Below are positions 63,763 to 64,000 of a stretch of 64,000 nucleotides of DNA, one piece after another (position 1 is the stretch's first letter; each line of letters opens with the position of its first letter). Source of the DNA: Roseiarcus sp963782255 (GTDB taxonomy: Bacteria; Pseudomonadota; Alphaproteobacteria; Rhizobiales; Beijerinckiaceae). A program made the position numbers and the translations under genes. The notes beneath the pieces were generated by a model that made no database searches, was not told the DNA's origin, and was given only the letters and a program-made list of their open reading frames with translations. The stretch covers positions 868,001-932,000 of the forward strand of contig CAWAIS010000001.1 in the NCBI GenBank assembly GCA_963782255.1. The letters are read 5' to 3'.

Positions 63763-64000
63763 CGACGCCCAGGGTCTTGGCCGCTCCCGCGGAGGCTTGA
63801 GCACGAAAATCCACGCCGCTGGCGACGCGCTCGGGCAATCCGGTGCGCCTGATTGGATCGCCAGGGCAGCGCAACGACATCGCCTTCGCGCATGATCTGG
63901 TCGACGGCTTCGCCGCAGACGTCACGATCGCCGACAAGGGCTCCGACGCCGATCATCTCTGCGACCGGATCGAAGAAACCGGCGGCGAGGTCGTCATCCC
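63763..64000 (+). pseudogene. IS5-family (IS427-like) transposase fragment, runs off the window
   Basis: GLGRSRGGLSTKIHAAGDAL is followed, after one extra G near 63833, by NPVRLIGSPGQRNDIAFAHD and VTIADKGSDADHLCDRIEET. This is the catalytic core of IS427-group transposases including the DKG-x-DAD second Asp. The N-terminus is missing. The C-terminus lies beyond the window. Confidence 0.85.

Larger units (their letters stand above)
62167..63790 (-). pseudogene. Unknown, probably exported protein, split by IS1595
   Basis: Removing the IS and one 8-bp duplication joins TLGVGLPYISRSNYATVGGQ, GVLGNNVVVGDTGVNPANSQ and FYGLQTTCPSTCLPSS to AYVYGNSLGLNVYEDPAFAN and GVVYLQWSGSALTENAGLVN, ending with KPCGL. 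Six or more Cys and many Asn/Gly/Thr suggest a secreted or periplasmic protein. The 5' end is lost at ~63770-63790, where an IS5 fragment starts on the other strand. I do not know the family. Confidence 0.6.

Overview
The window looks like an accessory region (plasmid or genomic island) of an alphaproteobacterium, probably of the order Hyphomicrobiales. G+C is high. The IS families, the DUF3489/DUF2924/recombinase module, the DUF5681 plus terminase pair and the zinc-less quinone reductases are typical of that group. This placement is inferred from protein families, not from a marker gene. I see no rRNA gene, no complete tRNA gene and no CRISPR array.

The DNA is heavily rearranged. I count at least eighteen insertion sequences or remnants: ISAzo13, IS21, IS630, IS1595 (four copies in three types), IS66, ISNCY, IS481, IS256 (two remnants), ISAs1, ISL3, IS6, IS110 (two), IS91 and IS5. 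Several have readable target duplications. Between them lie many broken genes.

Layout. 1-5.4 kb: remnants of a 5'-3' exonuclease and a DNA ligase, ISAzo13, a truncated DUF3489 gene, an IS21 element and a decayed repeat protein. 5.6-10.4 kb: an integrase remnant, a large intact KAP-type P-loop NTPase with a PUA/EVE-like region (the best candidate for an undescribed defence-type protein), and a truncated signalling ATPase fused to a GFA fragment. 10.6-17.8 kb: a His-rich peptide, a partly duplicated quinone reductase, IS1595, the DUF3489-DUF2924-recombinase module and a Hint-domain protein. 18.5-25.7 kb: a MITE, an unknown gene, a second IS1595, a ParB-HAD chimera, an AT-rich LuxI/LuxR quorum-sensing pair, IS66 and terminase fragments. 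26-28.3 kb: ISNCY and IS481.

28.3-43.4 kb is a metabolic island. It holds a broken ETF-ubiquinone oxidoreductase, an SDR, an AraC regulator, an AlkK-like acyl-CoA ligase (frameshifted), a MaoC/PhaJ-type hydratase, a PHA synthase resembling Pseudomonas class II enzymes, a matching PhaZ depolymerase, a DUF445 gene split by IS1595, a phasin, DUF6489, EtfB, EtfA and an acyl-CoA dehydrogenase. Together these would activate fatty acids, oxidise them through ETF, and store or mobilise medium-chain polyhydroxyalkanoate. A pair of 21-bp-spaced direct repeats in front of the ligase is a plausible AraC site.

43.5-64 kb: IS256/ISAs1 wreckage, DUF5681 and an intact terminase, an SRAP remnant, Hsp20, a DUF937-OmpA protein, IS6 and IS110 elements (one with a candidate bridge RNA), an adenosine-specific kinase, an N-terminally truncated isoamylase, an IS91 element with a tyrosine recombinase, a gene split by a third IS1595 type, and an IS5 fragment running off the edge.
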